A stretch of DNA of 64,000 bases from Karstenula rhodostoma CBS 690.94. Taxonomy: Eukaryota > Ascomycota > Dothideomycetes > Pleosporales > Didymosphaeriaceae. Shown here piece after piece: positions 22,243 to 33,700 of this stretch (the first letter of the stretch is position 1; each line of letters opens with the position of its first letter). The translations under genes and the position numbers were made by a program. The notes under the pieces were generated by a model, which saw only the letters and a list, made by a program, of their open reading frames with translations, was not told the DNA's origin and did not search any database. The DNA lies in assembly GCA_010093485.1 (NCBI GenBank), contig MU001516.1, positions 124,001-188,000 of the forward strand, written 5' to 3'.

Positions 22243-23719
22243 TCGAACTTGTAGCTCTTTGATTTGATGAAAAAATTCAAACGCAAAACATAAATATATC
22301 TAATGACGTCTCGGAAGTCGGAGTTTCCAATCTGCTCGATAACGTATCTCTAACTTCGCCGCCTCGGTGCGATGTTCCGATCCACTAGATCTGCCCAGCT
22401 CTCGAGCCACGAGTCATACGCACTCGCTTGTGGGGCTTCCAACCGGACCCACTATCCCTACCTATAGCCGCCTCATCGAAATGGCCGACGAAGATGCATA
22501 TTTCCTTTGAGGTCTATCACAAACCGTACGCAAAAGCTGCACGAACGCTAAAACTGTACCGCATTCTGTAGACCTGTGCAAGAGGAGTAAGTGGTGTTAC
22601 GCTTGAGACGGAAATCCATGGGTGCTGTATCTCGGATGACACAGAGATGGGATGATTTTCTGATTGTTGACACGAACCACGAAGTGGTATCCCATAAAGT
22701 GATAGACAAAAATGTAGACTGCGACTGCCGCATGATAGAAAGAGATGGCATCAACAGCTGGCAACAAAACAGGCAGCAATCAAGGGCTATGGGCTACTTG
22801 TAATCAGGACCTCCACGTTGGGAAAATGCAACGCAGAAAATGCGACTGCCCGCATCAGCGAAGAAGATTAAGGAATAACACGCACAGTGGCTGGTCTTTC
22901 GGCAATGCCTGCGATGTCAGTACTTGAACCTCGATACTCATCTCTGGTACCAAGTGGACACAAAGCATCGTATTTTCAGATGGACTATATTGGGGTTCTG
23001 ATGCTTGGTCGGTATTTGGTCCAGGACACAGTACACATGCAAGCAACAGCGCCCACGCAGCCCTTCAGCCAGCGCGATACCGAATGTACGGACATGCTGT
23101 TCTAATCTTCCAAAAGTATATGACGTGCGCCTCAATCCAGCGCCCTGCAGCTCTCATGTCGGAAAAACAGCAGGTGGAAACCCCGGCTTCCGTGCGGCAG
23201 GACACGACGGTTGAGCACGGTTCCTCAACGATCAATTCTTCGACTTTGGTTTTGTCAAGGCAATTGCTCAACAGGTACTCTACACCGTGATTTGAGTTTC
23301 CAACCAACCGGGACCGCAAATTTATCTGCCACGAGGGTATTCGGCTTCATATCGCCTCACTCCCTCACAGCGCATACCTTTGAGCGCCTTTGGAGTCTCT
23401 AGCTTACTGCATCTAGCTCCTATGTCGAGATCGCACCGCTATTAGAGGAACCTCATCGTATGTAGTTCTCGGAATCGCATACACACAGTACTCGACTTTC
23501 ATTACGACGTTGTACCAGGTAGCAGAAACAATCTACTACATAGAAGCAGACAGACTGTGCGCTGTAAGAACGTAGTAGGGTATATTGGTCGCAGCTAGAG
23601 CCCTCTCTCTCGTCATGCCGTCGTGACCTCGAAAGCCAGAATAAGTAGTCCTACAAGAACACCGCCCCCTCTTACATGCCCGCCACATGCTCTCACACCC
23701 GCACTCTTTCCCCATCCAC
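22243..23719. other. Intergenic, no gene seen
   Basis: About 1.5 kb between the tRNA gene and the 3' end of the kinase gene. All ORFs are under 90 codons and overlap each other on both strands without domain, signal peptide or splice support. Base composition is ordinary. Confidence 0.45.
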
Positions 23720-25047
23720 CTACTCCGACCCATCCTCCGGCAGCCGCGCAATAACATCCTCCACCATATCAATAAGCTGATCGACATCCGGCCTCTCCCC
23801 CGGCTCCACCTTGAGACACTTCCTCACCACCTCTTTGACACCCTCGCTTATCCCCTCCCCATCCGCAGGCTTCTTCGCCCCCCGCCCCTCGTCCGGAAAC
23901 CTCCAGTCCCCGCCAAGCACGCACATGCTCAGACTGCCGCCCGTCTCATCGCTGCGCGCCTCGAACGGCGACTTGCCCACCAGACACGCATACAGCATGC
24001 AGCCCATGCTCCAGATGTCGACTTTTGTGTCGATGACGGAGCCAGTTTTTACATCGAAGAGCTCGGGCGCGCGGTACGGCATGGTGGAGTGCTCGGCGGC
24101 GGTGTCCTGGACTTGGAGGGCGAGGGAGCGGGAGGTTATCGGGGTGGGCGAGGGCGCGAGGGAGCCCAGGTCCATGAGGATGGGGTTGACGCCGTCGTCG
24201 TCGATCATCACGTTGCCTGTGTGTTTGTTAGCCATGGTCCTGCTTTCTTCTCCGGGAATGGAACGTACCGGGCTTGATGTCCCGATGCGCATACGCCCGC
24301 TCCCCGCCCGGCGCGATGCCCTCCTGCGCGAGACTCGCCTCCCCGCTCTCCAGTAGCCCCTCCCCCTCCGCCTCGTCATCGTCGTCGTGGTCTCGATGCC
24401 GCCGCATCTCCATCGCCTCGGCTGCCTCGGCATCCGCCCGCGCCGCATCCTTCCGCACCTTCTTCGCCTTCCCCTCGCTCCGCGTGCCGCCCGGCCCCTC
24501 GCTCATCCGGTACTGGTGCATCGACTTGAGCGCCTTGCACACGCCCAAGAATAACTGCATCAGCCTCTTCTCCGGAAACTTTGTGTGGTTCACCAGATTC
24601 GCATTGATCATGTCCTGCAGGTTTCCGCGGCGGTAGTACGGCAGGAGAATGTACACCGTCTTGGCCGAGGGGTCCGATTTGTCCGATGCAACGCTGTAAT
24701 CGATCGAGTGGATGATGTTTGGGTGCGGCGAAAAGAGCGAGTAGGCTTCTACCTCTTTGAGGGCCTGCGAGACGGATTCCTGGCCGAAGGGGCAGCGGAT
24801 CTTTTTCAGGGCGAAGAGCTGCTGGTTGGCATTGTCTTGGACGAGGTAGACGTAGGAGAAGCCGCCCTGCGCGCAGTGTTAGAGGGCGTGTGGGAAGAGG
24901 ATTGGCAGCGGGCGTGCTTACCTCGCCGAGCAGCCGCAGTATCTTGAAGTTGCGGCTGTTTATTTTGAGCTGCGGCGAGCCGGGGAAGCACACCATGCAG
25001 TTTGTGAAGGAGTATATGACGTCGAGGAAGTAGGACTGTAACGACAT
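23720..25047 (-). CDS. ENV7: Env7/STK16-like serine/threonine kinase
   Basis: Three exons: 25047-24922, 24866-24269 and 24216-23720, joined as RLLGE-GGFSYVYLV and DIKP-G-NVMIDDDG; the product is 406 aa. Kinase landmarks are all present: GEGGFSYV glycine loop, ALKK (Lys63), HRDIKPGN (Asp238), DLG in place of DFG (Asp257), and APE in YRAPELF. The DLG, the short N-terminus with Cys17 and Cys20 (CMVCFPG) and the overall length match the NAK-family STK16/Env7 group. Yeast Env7 is palmitoylated at N-terminal cysteines and sits on the vacuole, where it restrains membrane fusion; the same location is inferred here. A charged, acidic insert at about 160-225, before the catalytic loop, contains HRDHDDDDEAEGEG and is probably disordered. 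Confidence 0.92.
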
Positions 25048-25522
25048 GGTGGCGGTGGTGCGGGAGCTGTGCGTGGGAGAGCTGCTGGCTTCAGGACAGC
25101 TATGCGGAGCTGCTTATCGACCTCCGCGCGGAGAATCAAGGGATGCGCGACGCCGGCAGGTCGGGGGTGTTACGGGCGATGCGAGGCGAAAGGTGCTGCG
25201 CTGGCAATTGGAATATCTCGGCGCGTGAAGAGGAAGTTTGTTCGTCGTAAGCTGCAGCTGCGCAACGGCTTCGGCCAAGCAGAGAGGTGGTTTGTTGGAT
25301 GCGCCAAGATGTGTGATGAATGTGGCTGTGTTTGTCAGCCACGCGTCGCGACTCTGGGAATACTTGGAACGAGAGCACATCGCATTTCAGTCCGCCGATC
25401 ACGAAAATCTAGACACAAAGAGGTTTGCGATCATCACAAATGTGGGAGTAGTGCGACAATATTCACATTGGATGTCTGGGGTATGGAGGTCAACCAGCAA
25501 TCAGAACTATGCACGCTGCCTT
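25048..25522. other. Region between kinase start and F-box stop
   Basis: About 475 bp upstream of the kinase gene, probably its promoter and 5' UTR plus the F-box gene's 3' UTR. The ORFs found here are unsupported. Confidence 0.5.
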
Positions 25523-26852
25523 TCAATGTCGGTATTCCACATTGAGCCTGGACAAGTTCCAAGATTCCATCGTAGCTTGAAGCACCTCGTGGTCGAAATC
25601 AGGGTGGAAGCTCAGATGCGAATCGTGCTCTTGCAATGTGATGTGAGTCAACTGCGGCAACCCTGAAGGCACTCCCCCTTGCCCATCTACATCCTCAATG
25701 AATCGGCTTAGAGTTGCGCTGCTATCAGAATAGAACCTCCTGAGTTTTGCTGATCTCGTGGAGACGAATGAGATCTATCACTTGGGATTAGCATATGGCC
25801 GCCAGATGAGCGTAGGGCGGTCAACGTACCGTGAGATCGCAAAGTTGGGACGGAAGGAAGGTATCAGCACAAACAACTGATGCCGCAGTTCCTCGCTGGA
25901 ACATGTATCGAAAGGGCATAGACATCTTCTTGACCGAAGAGAATTTCGCGAAATTCGCTGTCTGTGGGAATGGTGAAAGCATGTTGCGACGTGTTTCTAC
26001 ATGCAGCTCTTCTAGAGAATCCTGGACCGCCTCAAGCAGCGGTATCAAGGCGGTCGGCTCCATAGTGGAAGTATACGTGTCGTAAGATTCGAGCGTGAAC
26101 CTCTTTAGGGACTTCGGCATTTGGAGCAGTTGTATGAGAGCTTCATACGCCATGGTGCCTGGTGAGCCAATGCGAAGCTCCTTGAGCGAGGACGTTCGGT
26201 GTTTGCGCGCCGGGAGTCTGAACGATGAGAAGCGGCCTGATGAGTCGTCTTGGAGCTCCCGCACGCGAATACTCTCGATGTTAGGGAGTTCCATGCATTT
26301 TCGCAGTTCCCAAGGCGCCATATTGTGTTGCCACTCCACCCGTCGGACCTGATCGTGCGCGTGTTCGCGTGTCCATTTCAGCGGAAGCGGTACACTGTAA
26401 TGCCACGCTTTGTAGTCGCGTGAAAGGTAGCAGAACTCCCGCAGATTTGTAAGCTGGCGCGTGATCTGATTGATGGTTTGTTGCTCTTCTGGCCAGTGGA
26501 TGTCTTCTCGGAGAAGGTTGAGCTCCAGCCGATGCACGTGAACAACGAGATCTGGTCGGTCGAGCAACGTTCTAAGAAACAGTTTGGTGCGTGAGCCACG
26601 AACGCTATGGGATATGGAAGTGTTTCGGACAATAAAACGTTGGGCGATGTCACGGAATAGTCGACAAGTCAACGCGAGGTTGCACAAATCAGTCCCTTCT
26701 GACTGCAGGTGAAAGAAAATGACATAGACCAGATCCACGCTCAGGTCGTTGAATTTGGCCATTCTGGGAGTATTTGTGGTATCCATGGATAAGTAGAGAC
26801 GGAATTGGCGCGAGAGCTTGATGCTGGACCAATGACACGAGCGGAAGGACAA
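25523..26852 (-). CDS. F-box protein
   Basis: Two exons, 26852-25830 and 25774-25523, with a 55-nt intron (donor GTACGT, branch-like TGCTAAT, acceptor GATAG). The join gives CDLT-ISFVSTRSAKL and adds an 83-aa C-terminal exon ending LNVEYRH. The longest form is 424 aa, but Met23 (MDTTNTPRM) or Met31 (MAKFNDL) are better starts because the F-box begins at once: FNDLSVDLVYVIFFHLQ then LCNLALTCRLFRDIAQ. The rest has leucine-rich, LRR-like segments (SLKELRIGS, SLKRFTLESYD, SLEELHVETR, LPQLTHITLQEHD). F-box proteins recruit substrates to SCF ubiquitin ligases through Skp1. This is one of the large fungal set with no known substrate. Confidence 0.83.
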
Positions 26853-27549
26853 TGGCCATTAACCGGGTCCGGATGAAGTTTGCGGGTCGGTCCTGATATC
26901 AGAGCCCGGGATAATGATGTTTCATCGTCGCGCTGGAGGGTTAGACGTTCGAAAGAGAAGTCGTGAACGTAACTCCTTAGTAAGCCGCGTTTGCCCCTTT
27001 TGTTCTAGCACCATAGCGTAGTTTCCACTGTTGACCCGGTCGAACATGTCAGTCACACCTACATGACAAACATAAAGAAACCATGCACCCGTGAATGCGA
27101 TGGTGCTCATACTGCGACCTTCATCTATCCATGAAGTGACGATTTCACTCCGCTAAGCTTCTTTGCGCTCACAGCAGGAAATCGTTCCGTTATGCCATCA
27201 AGCACGCCTCTGCCGGAAGCTTTGCATTATATATCATGCATGCCTCGGCATCACGGGGACTCGAGAGTACACTGAAATACGGAAAGGTATCCCGGTAGCG
27301 CGCAATGGACTAATTTTCCTGCGTTCTTGACTGGGGGAATTGGATCTGTCGCCGCTAGTAAAATTAGCCGCGGCTTGTAGACAGAAACCAATTTATTCGG
27401 ATGCTGCTACTATAGCGATCACTGCCTTGCCCCAGTCTTGATTTGAACGATCCGCAAGGACCACATACACGTCGTAATGGGGAAGTATTTAGTTGAAGTG
27501 GATGTCACTACTCAGCGTCCTCGTTGTTTGCACGTTACCTTCCCCCAAG
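26853..27549. other. Divergent promoter region, F-box and esterase genes
   Basis: About 700 bp between divergently transcribed genes. I see no ORF worth reporting. The stretch presumably carries both promoters. Confidence 0.5.
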
Positions 27550-28648
27550 ATGAAGCATTTCAGCGCCGTCGCTTTGTCGCTGGCAATACTCGATATCGCG
27601 CAAGCTGTCCGCTTCCTAGGTCGTGTGAACCCGGCGACGAGGGAGCTGACATGGGCTGGTACTGGAGTGGCCTTTAGCTTTACTGGATCTTCAGCAACGA
27701 TTGGCTTTGAGTCTGTCACTGGTATGATATTCAATGACTACCTTGCTTCAAAAGTCATGTGGCTAACCTCGGATTCTTACTATAGGTGCAAACAGCGTCC
27801 TGCTTACTGTCGATGGAAAGTCTACTGTCATTCCGAATGTCAATAGCTCAAGTATATCCACGCCAGCCGGACTAGCGAAGGGCAAACATACTGTTGAGCT
27901 GCGAAAGCGATCGGAAGCATTCTTCGGGAGTATCTTCATCGGAAACGTTACGACCAACGGTGTTTTGGGACCAGATCCCAGACGCAACCGAAAGATCGAG
28001 TTCATAGGCGACTCTATTACGGTCGGCTATGGGATGGATGGCGTTCTGCCCTGCACGAACACTGCGGAGCTTGAGGACAATCCCAATACGTATGCTGTGC
28101 TGGCGGCCAATTCTTTGAAAGCAGAATACGACATTGTCGCGTGGAGTGGCATAGGCCTTGTACGAAACACCGCCTGGGGTCCTGCAGGCGACCCAACAAT
28201 GACGAGTCGTTGGACAAAGTACGGTGCCCAGGACGCCGACAACAGCTATACCTTCCCATCTAGCGAGATACCCGACGCCGTGGTAATCGCTCTCGGTACC
28301 AACGATTTCAGCATCGCCAACAACAACCGCGACCCTCTTGACGTTGGAAACTTCTCGTCAGCAACAGCCTCGTTCGTCCGAACCATCCAGAAACGTTATC
28401 CCAAGGCCCAGTTCTTCCTTGTCACGTCTCCCATGCTCGGCGATAGTTCCGCGGGGGAAGGAGAGCACACAGCGCAGAAGAAGGCTTTCACTGATGCGGC
28501 CGCTCAGTTCAAGGGCAAGAAGGCTCATGTTGTGGACTGGCCGACCCAGGGATCGGCTGTCGGGTGCGATTACCACCCGAATGTCGCTACAAATGCGGCG
28601 CAGGCGCCCGTTCTGGCTTCCGCGATAGCAAAAGCGCTTGGATGGTGA
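27550..28648 (+). CDS. Secreted SGNH/GDSL esterase, CE2-like
   Basis: Two exons, 27550-27721 and 27786-28648, joined as SVT-G-ANSVLLTV; the product is 344 aa. An in-frame upstream Met exists at 27493, but the start at 27550 gives a clean signal peptide (MKHFSAVALSLAILDIAQAVRF). A beta-rich N-terminal domain (to about residue 120) precedes the SGNH hydrolase core. That core has the nucleophile in IEFIGDSITVGYG (Ser134), the block III Asn in ALGTNDF (Asn230), and the Asp-His pair in GCDYHPNVATN (Asp319, His321). The two-domain layout and DYHPN motif match carbohydrate esterase family 2, which deacetylates xylan, glucomannan or similar polysaccharides outside the cell. The exact substrate is not predictable. 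Confidence 0.87.
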
Positions 28649-29657
28649 GGTAAGTGTCGAAGACGAGTAGATGTATGTTGGACATGTTGTAGCTTTCCTC
28701 GAGGTGAAGGAACTTCAACCCAATGATATTGTTTTTATCCACGCCTTTACAAATGATTCTGGCTCTTTGCGGAGAAAGGTGACGGTAGGCAAACAATTAC
28801 GATATTGTCCACCCATGGAGACGCAAGCAACGCGTGGAAATCCACTGTTCCTTGAGTTGTAAGAGCGGGGTGATTAATGTAGTTCATCGCCATGTACTAA
28901 ATACAGGCTGTCCGAACGTTTTCAGCATTGGCCCTTAGTCACTTTGGGGCATCACAGCCATGCTCAACCTATCGGACTGTCCCGGACGAGCATCGTGCCC
29001 GTAAGTAGCAGGAGCTGCCAAGATGACTGTAGAAACATGCTTGGAGGCTCGCATAATGCTACCATAGTACCCTACCTTGCGAACAGGGCTTGACTGGGAT
29101 GTGCAGACGACCTGCAGTACCAACGGACCCTCGGATTAAATATCTGTCATTATACTGCAGTCGATTCGTTCCTCTGTGCATGTTTCTCCTCGGTTAGCTT
29201 TAGGATGCGATTCTCTACTGTATCAGATGCCTATACTCCCAATGTGTACCCCAACACTGACCACGAACCATATCTTGGTCCCACCGTGACGCTTTACACC
29301 CCATAAACCCATCGATTGGAGGACATGGAGGAATCTAGCCCTAGGCCTACATAAACGTTCATCCTGATCCTGAAGCGACATAGGATGATGTGTACGTGGT
29401 TATACGACTGGACGTTGCTAGGCCTCACCGTCCGATCGTTTCTACTCGCGGTGTCAACCAAAGGGACCCGAGTTGACCGACGCATGTTGCTTTAAAATGT
29501 GGAAGTCTTATATTTCATTACGATCAAGCACGAAGGCAGTATGTAAAGAGCAAGAGTCAGTACCCAACTTGATCAACCAAACACACGACAACTGAGTCAC
29601 TACACTCCCATACCTGTCGAAATCTTCCTTGCGTCCTCTAAATTAATCATTGTCACC
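28649..29657. other. Intergenic, no gene seen
   Basis: About 1 kb after the esterase. ORFs are short and conflicting. The last 100 bp are a plausible promoter and leader for the small secreted protein gene. Confidence 0.45.
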
Positions 29658-30023
29658 GTGAAGATCGCTTTCACCGCTGCATTCGCTCTCTTCGCTGCCG
29701 TGATGGCCGCTCCCTCCGTCGAAAACGTTGGTGCAGCCGAGGGCCTCGTTGAAAAACGTTGCCTTGGGGCAGGTGGTGAGTGTCTATTTCCAATACTTGA
29801 GAGGGCACTTCTCGCAGGCTGGCTTCGTATTTCAATTTCGTATCTTTGGGGGTCTCAGCTAATCATATTATCTGGGGCAGCGGTGACCAATAACTTCAAT
29901 GATTGCTGCAGCGGGCAGGGCTACGCGGATCGAGGTAAGCTGAGCTGAAAGGTGCGAGGTACATATCCATGGATACTGACTTTGATCCTTGAGGCTGCAC
30001 ATGCACTAGGTGCTCATGATTGA
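29658..30023 (+). pseudogene. Small secreted effector-like protein, start codon GTG
   Basis: The frame begins with GTG in a normal fungal start context (GTCACC then GTG AAG) and reads as a signal peptide, (M)KIAFTAAFALFAAVMAAP. A propeptide ending in a Kex2-type site, VEKR, follows, then CLGAG. With introns at 29776-29880 and 29935-30009 (both GT-AG), exons 29658-29775, 29881-29934 and 30010-30023 give about 61 aa with a short Cys motif, NDCCSG. This is the layout of small secreted effector-like proteins. There is no in-frame ATG upstream before a stop. The only internal ATG (residue 16) would lose most of the signal peptide. It is therefore a recently broken gene, uses a non-AUG start, or has an unseen upstream exon. 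The second intron and last exon are uncertain. Confidence 0.5.
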
Positions 30024-30542
30024 GCTGGATAAATTAATCGGTACATGGGTCGATATGGGCTCTGGCTTTGAACTGCAGCTTTGTTGAGTCTTCTAGGTAT
30101 ACGTTTGATGAATTCCAGATGTAGACCACAGAATGAATTCGAAATGCAAGCTCAGTGTATAAAAAATGATTTAAGGGACTTGCGTTTCATAGCGTATCCT
30201 TGAGCAACTTCAATCACAACGAAAGCCCAATCATTGATATGACTCGTGTAAACAATATTCAATTTGACCCATCAAGAAATTTCCCCTCACACATATCGTT
30301 TTCAGCGATTGTAAATGGAAAGGGCTCCCACGAAGATGCTGTTGCCATACTGGTCTTTGCTGAGTCATCCGCACTCCACAACGAGTGCATCCTCTTCTTG
30401 CGTCCTCATCCATCACATTCCCATCGAATTTCATCCAGAATAATGTTTCGCAGATGCAGGCAGTATCTATGAGTGCAGTTGCTCCGAGATGGCTATGGTG
30501 TTAATCCGAGAATGCATCTGACCTCGGAGCCTTCGTATTATC
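30024..30542. other. Intergenic, no gene seen
   Basis: About 520 bp. The ORF at 30200-30472 lacks any recognisable feature. Confidence 0.45.
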
Positions 30543-31751
30543 TCACATGGCACACGCGGCACAAGCTTGCGCGCGCGCCAGATTGTACTGTTTGACCGCA
30601 TACACTGAGCTTACAGTCCCGGTGACGATGCTCACGATTGTCAGAACTAGCACCATCAGACCGAGCCACAACGTTGTCCATTCTCTCAGATCCCTCCGAT
30701 CGCTGAGCAGCTGCCACCAGTTTCGGGGTGGCTCGTTGAATACGTCGACCAAACTCGTTATCTGTGTCCGCCAGATGCGGTAGTCCCCGATACCCAGACG
30801 ACGGGTCCTATTACAGGTACCCAATCCATAGAGCGCAAGTTTGTTCTCCCGTCGAAGTAGTTCGCGCGTTGGGCCATGACCGAAGGGGAAGAGCAAGTTC
30901 AATGTATCTATGGTTTCGTGCAAGAGGTCAAGCGGGAGAGGCGAGTCGATTCCTTTGGTGTGATTGAGCAAACAGATCTTGTGCTCATATACTGTCAGGA
31001 CACGATGCCGTTTATCGAGTCGCAGATGATCCATCAAATTGGAAGTCCACGACAGCTTGATGCCACAAATTTCTACGAGCGTAGATGCGGTGAAACTTGG
31101 ATCCAGACCGGGGCCGAGAGACTCGTCTCTTATGTCTGTTGCATCCACATCGGAAAAATGCGACTGCACCGCCTCTTTCAACGAGACCTCTGTGGGCCAT
31201 TCGAGTGTTCCATAATTCGTGTGCATTGTCGCAGGAACGCCGACATCTAATGCGGCTTTGGCAGTCAGCCAGAGCCGAGCGACGAGTTCTATGGTTCGAT
31301 TCAGGGAATGATCGTCCACATTTGGAAACTGCTCCCTGAACTTGAGTAGTATGTCGTACCGTGGCTCGCTCATGTTCTCCTTGAGTGTACATATCAGATC
31401 GATAGCTTGTTCTACACCATCAGCTGCAAGCTCTGAGTGATTGTGCTTCAGATACGAGACTTCTCGGCTCAAATGAGCGAAGAAAGCTGTGTATTCGCTC
31501 TCTCGAAAGGTCGAGAGCGAGAGTCCGACACTGGACCAGATCTTGCAGATGAGATCGAACTTCAAACTAGTGTTTAGTGCGCTCAGATCATCGAGAATGT
31601 TCACAACGAAAGGTCTGTTTGGACTCATGATTGCTACCAAATTGCAGGCGGGTCGCAGCTGTTCAAAGGCTATGTAATGTATCGTTAATATGATGTTTGC
31701 GAAGCAAAAAGGCTGTGTACTCTGTATATCACCACAAATTAAAGATGCCAA
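30543..31751 (-). CDS. Unrecognised protein with C-terminal membrane anchor
   Basis: Single-exon ORF of 402 aa. The likely start is Met42 (MSPNRPFVVNILDDLSAL) at 31628, giving 361 aa, since the first 41 codons look like leader sequence. The body is mixed helical with no catalytic motif that I recognise. The C-terminus is distinctive: NWWQLLSDRRDLREWTTLW, then one strong membrane helix (LGLMVLVLTIVSIVTGTVSSVYAV), then KQYNLARAQACAACAM. I believe this W-rich, single-helix ending recurs in hypothetical proteins of Pezizomycotina, but I cannot name a characterised member. The topology suggests a tail-anchored protein facing the cytosol. It is the last gene before the AT-rich island, and its start is about 290-410 bp from the island's left edge. 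Confidence 0.65.
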   Translation of the reverse strand: MASLICGDIQSTQPFCFANIILTIHYIAFEQLRPACNLVAIMSPNRPFVVNILDDLSALNTSLKFDLICKIWSSVGLSLSTFRESEYTAFFAHLSREVSYLKHNHSELAADGVEQAIDLICTLKENMSEPRYDILLKFREQFPNVDDHSLNRTIELVARLWLTAKAALDVGVPATMHTNYGTLEWPTEVSLKEAVQSHFSDVDATDIRDESLGPGLDPSFTASTLVEICGIKLSWTSNLMDHLRLDKRHRVLTVYEHKICLLNHTKGIDSPLPLDLLHETIDTLNLLFPFGHGPTRELLRRENKLALYGLGTCNRTRRLGIGDYRIWRTQITSLVDVFNEPPRNWWQLLSDRRDLREWTTLWLGLMVLVLTIVSIVTGTVSSVYAVKQYNLARAQACAACAM

Positions 31752-32040
31752 GATCCTATGGCTCTATTGGACACGGAGTAACCCGGTTTGTGCTGCGCCA
31801 TCATATGCGCTGGCTGAACGGTGAGCGGCCACTCCGGAACGAGGCTACGTCGATAAGATTGCGCAGAGGAAAGCTGGTAAACCCGCAAAGACACTACCTT
31901 CACTATTGATCCGACCAAGACCTCTCCCACAGGTCCAAATTAGAGTATACTTGGTCTGTAATGACTCAAGCATCCACCCAGACAAATCACCTTACGGCTG
32001 ACCCCGGTCACTCGACTTGTAATGCCGATCAGCCTTCCCT

Positions 32041-32080
32041 CACTACGGCCAGAGTTTCCCTATAATAGGGATACATTTAC
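32041..32080 (+). repeat. Left terminal inverted repeat
   Basis: Begins CACTACGGCCAGAG. The first 11 bases are a perfect inverted match to the right terminus at 63579-63589, and the next 25-30 bp match imperfectly. It contains CA and CG dinucleotides that the interior lacks. Confidence 0.65.
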
Positions 32081-32267
32081 CTAGATAGATATATTATATC
32101 CCTATATAGGTATATTATATCCCTATATAGGGAAACTTTAATTAAAATAAATAATAAATCTTATAAATAAAAAAAAGTTTCCCTTTTTAAATATAGAATA
32201 TCCCTAGAAGGGATATTTTATATAATAAAATATATATAATTTTATATTCTTATATTATAGCCTTCTT

Positions 32268-32525
32268 CTATACTAATAGTAACTATTAGTATAGTAATAA
32301 TATATATATAGAAAATAAAAATTTATTATCTTCTTTAAAAATATATACTTAAATACTACTATATATATATACTATTTACTACTAATATAAAAGCTTATTA
32401 TTTAGCCTTATACTAATAGTTACTATTAGTATAAGAACTTATTATTTAATCTTATACTAATAATTACTACTAGTATAAAAGTTTATTATTTAGTTTTATA
32501 CTAATAATTATTATTAGTATAAAAA
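32268..32525. repeat. Palindrome-bearing 44-bp tandem repeats
   Basis: Several hairpin-forming palindromes with arms close to TATACTAATAG and CTATTAGTATA around a 3-base spacer occur at about 32269, 32408, 32452 and 32496. The last three sit in a tandem array with a period of about 44 bp whose units begin TTATTATTTAG. A further copy lies near 51668. Confidence 0.7.
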
Positions 32526-32539
32526 CTTATAAATATATA

Positions 32540-33170
32540 AAAGCTTTAAAATAAGTAAATAATTATTTCTAAAAATATATTAGTCTCTAGATAATAGTAG
32601 TAATAAGGGGAAAAAAAAAAAAAAAACTAGTAAAAGAAAAATATAATAATAGATCTATTACTATATTTCTAATAGTAGTAATAGTAATAATAAAGAAAGG
32701 GGAAAAGGAACTATAATATTATAGTTAACTATCTAGAATAAAATATAAATTTACTTAAAATATAAAAATAGTTATTTAAATATATATTTTTATTAATATA
32801 CTTTTATAAATTATACTAATAGGGATAGATAATAATAATAATAGTTTTTATATAATTTTCTTTTTATAAATTTATACTCTATACTACTAGATATATAGAG
32901 GCTTTAAAATAAGTAGATAATTATCTTTAAAGACTTATTAATCTCTAAGTAGTAGTAGTAGTAAAGGGAAAAAAAAACTAATAAAAAAAAATATATTAGT
33001 AAATTTATTACTATACTTTTAATAGTAATAATAAGTAAAAAACTATATAATTCCTTTATTATAAATCTATACTTTATACTATTAGATATATAGAGGTTTT
33101 AAAGTAAATAAATAATTACTTTTAAAGACTTATTAGTTTCTAGGTAGTAGTAATAGTAAGGGGGGAAAAG

Positions 33171-33202
<32 letters not shown>

Positions 33203-33700
33203 TAGTATTATAATTAATTATTTAAAATAGAATATAAATTTATTTAAAGTATAAAAAATATATCTAATAGTTAATAAATACTAATTAAACTTAGTTAGTA
33301 TAATATTATATATCTATATAGTAAAATCTAAATTTTTATTTATTAAATTATATCTATTCTATATTTTAGTAATAGAGCTTATTATACTACTTCTAGTTAA
33401 GTATAGCTACTTAAATATATATATATTACTCTTATTAATATATTCTTATAAATTATATTAATAAAGATAAATAGTAGTAATAGTAAGGAGGGAGATACTA
33501 ATAAAAGAAATATATATTAATAGATTTATTATTATACTTCTAGTAGTAGTAGTAATAGAGAGAAGAAAAAAAAAGTTAATAAAAAAAAAGTATATTAATA
33601 AATCTACTACTATACTTCTAGTAATAATAGAAAGGAAAGTATTAGTAAAAGAGATATATTAATAGATCTACTACTATATTTCTAGTACTAGAAAGAGGTT
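32540..33700. repeat. Diverged tandem block array
   Basis: A block of the type GCTTTAAAATAAGTA...CTCTAAGTAGTAGTAG, followed by a poly-A/G run, recurs at about 32543, 32901 and 33096. From 33490 to 33690 a related 60-75 bp unit (containing ATATTAATAGATCTACTACTA or variants) repeats. Copies are heavily mutated. Confidence 0.55.

Noticed and set aside
28920..29140. Possible transposon remnant downstream of the esterase
   Set aside because: No inverted ends, repeat partner or coding similarity could be seen.
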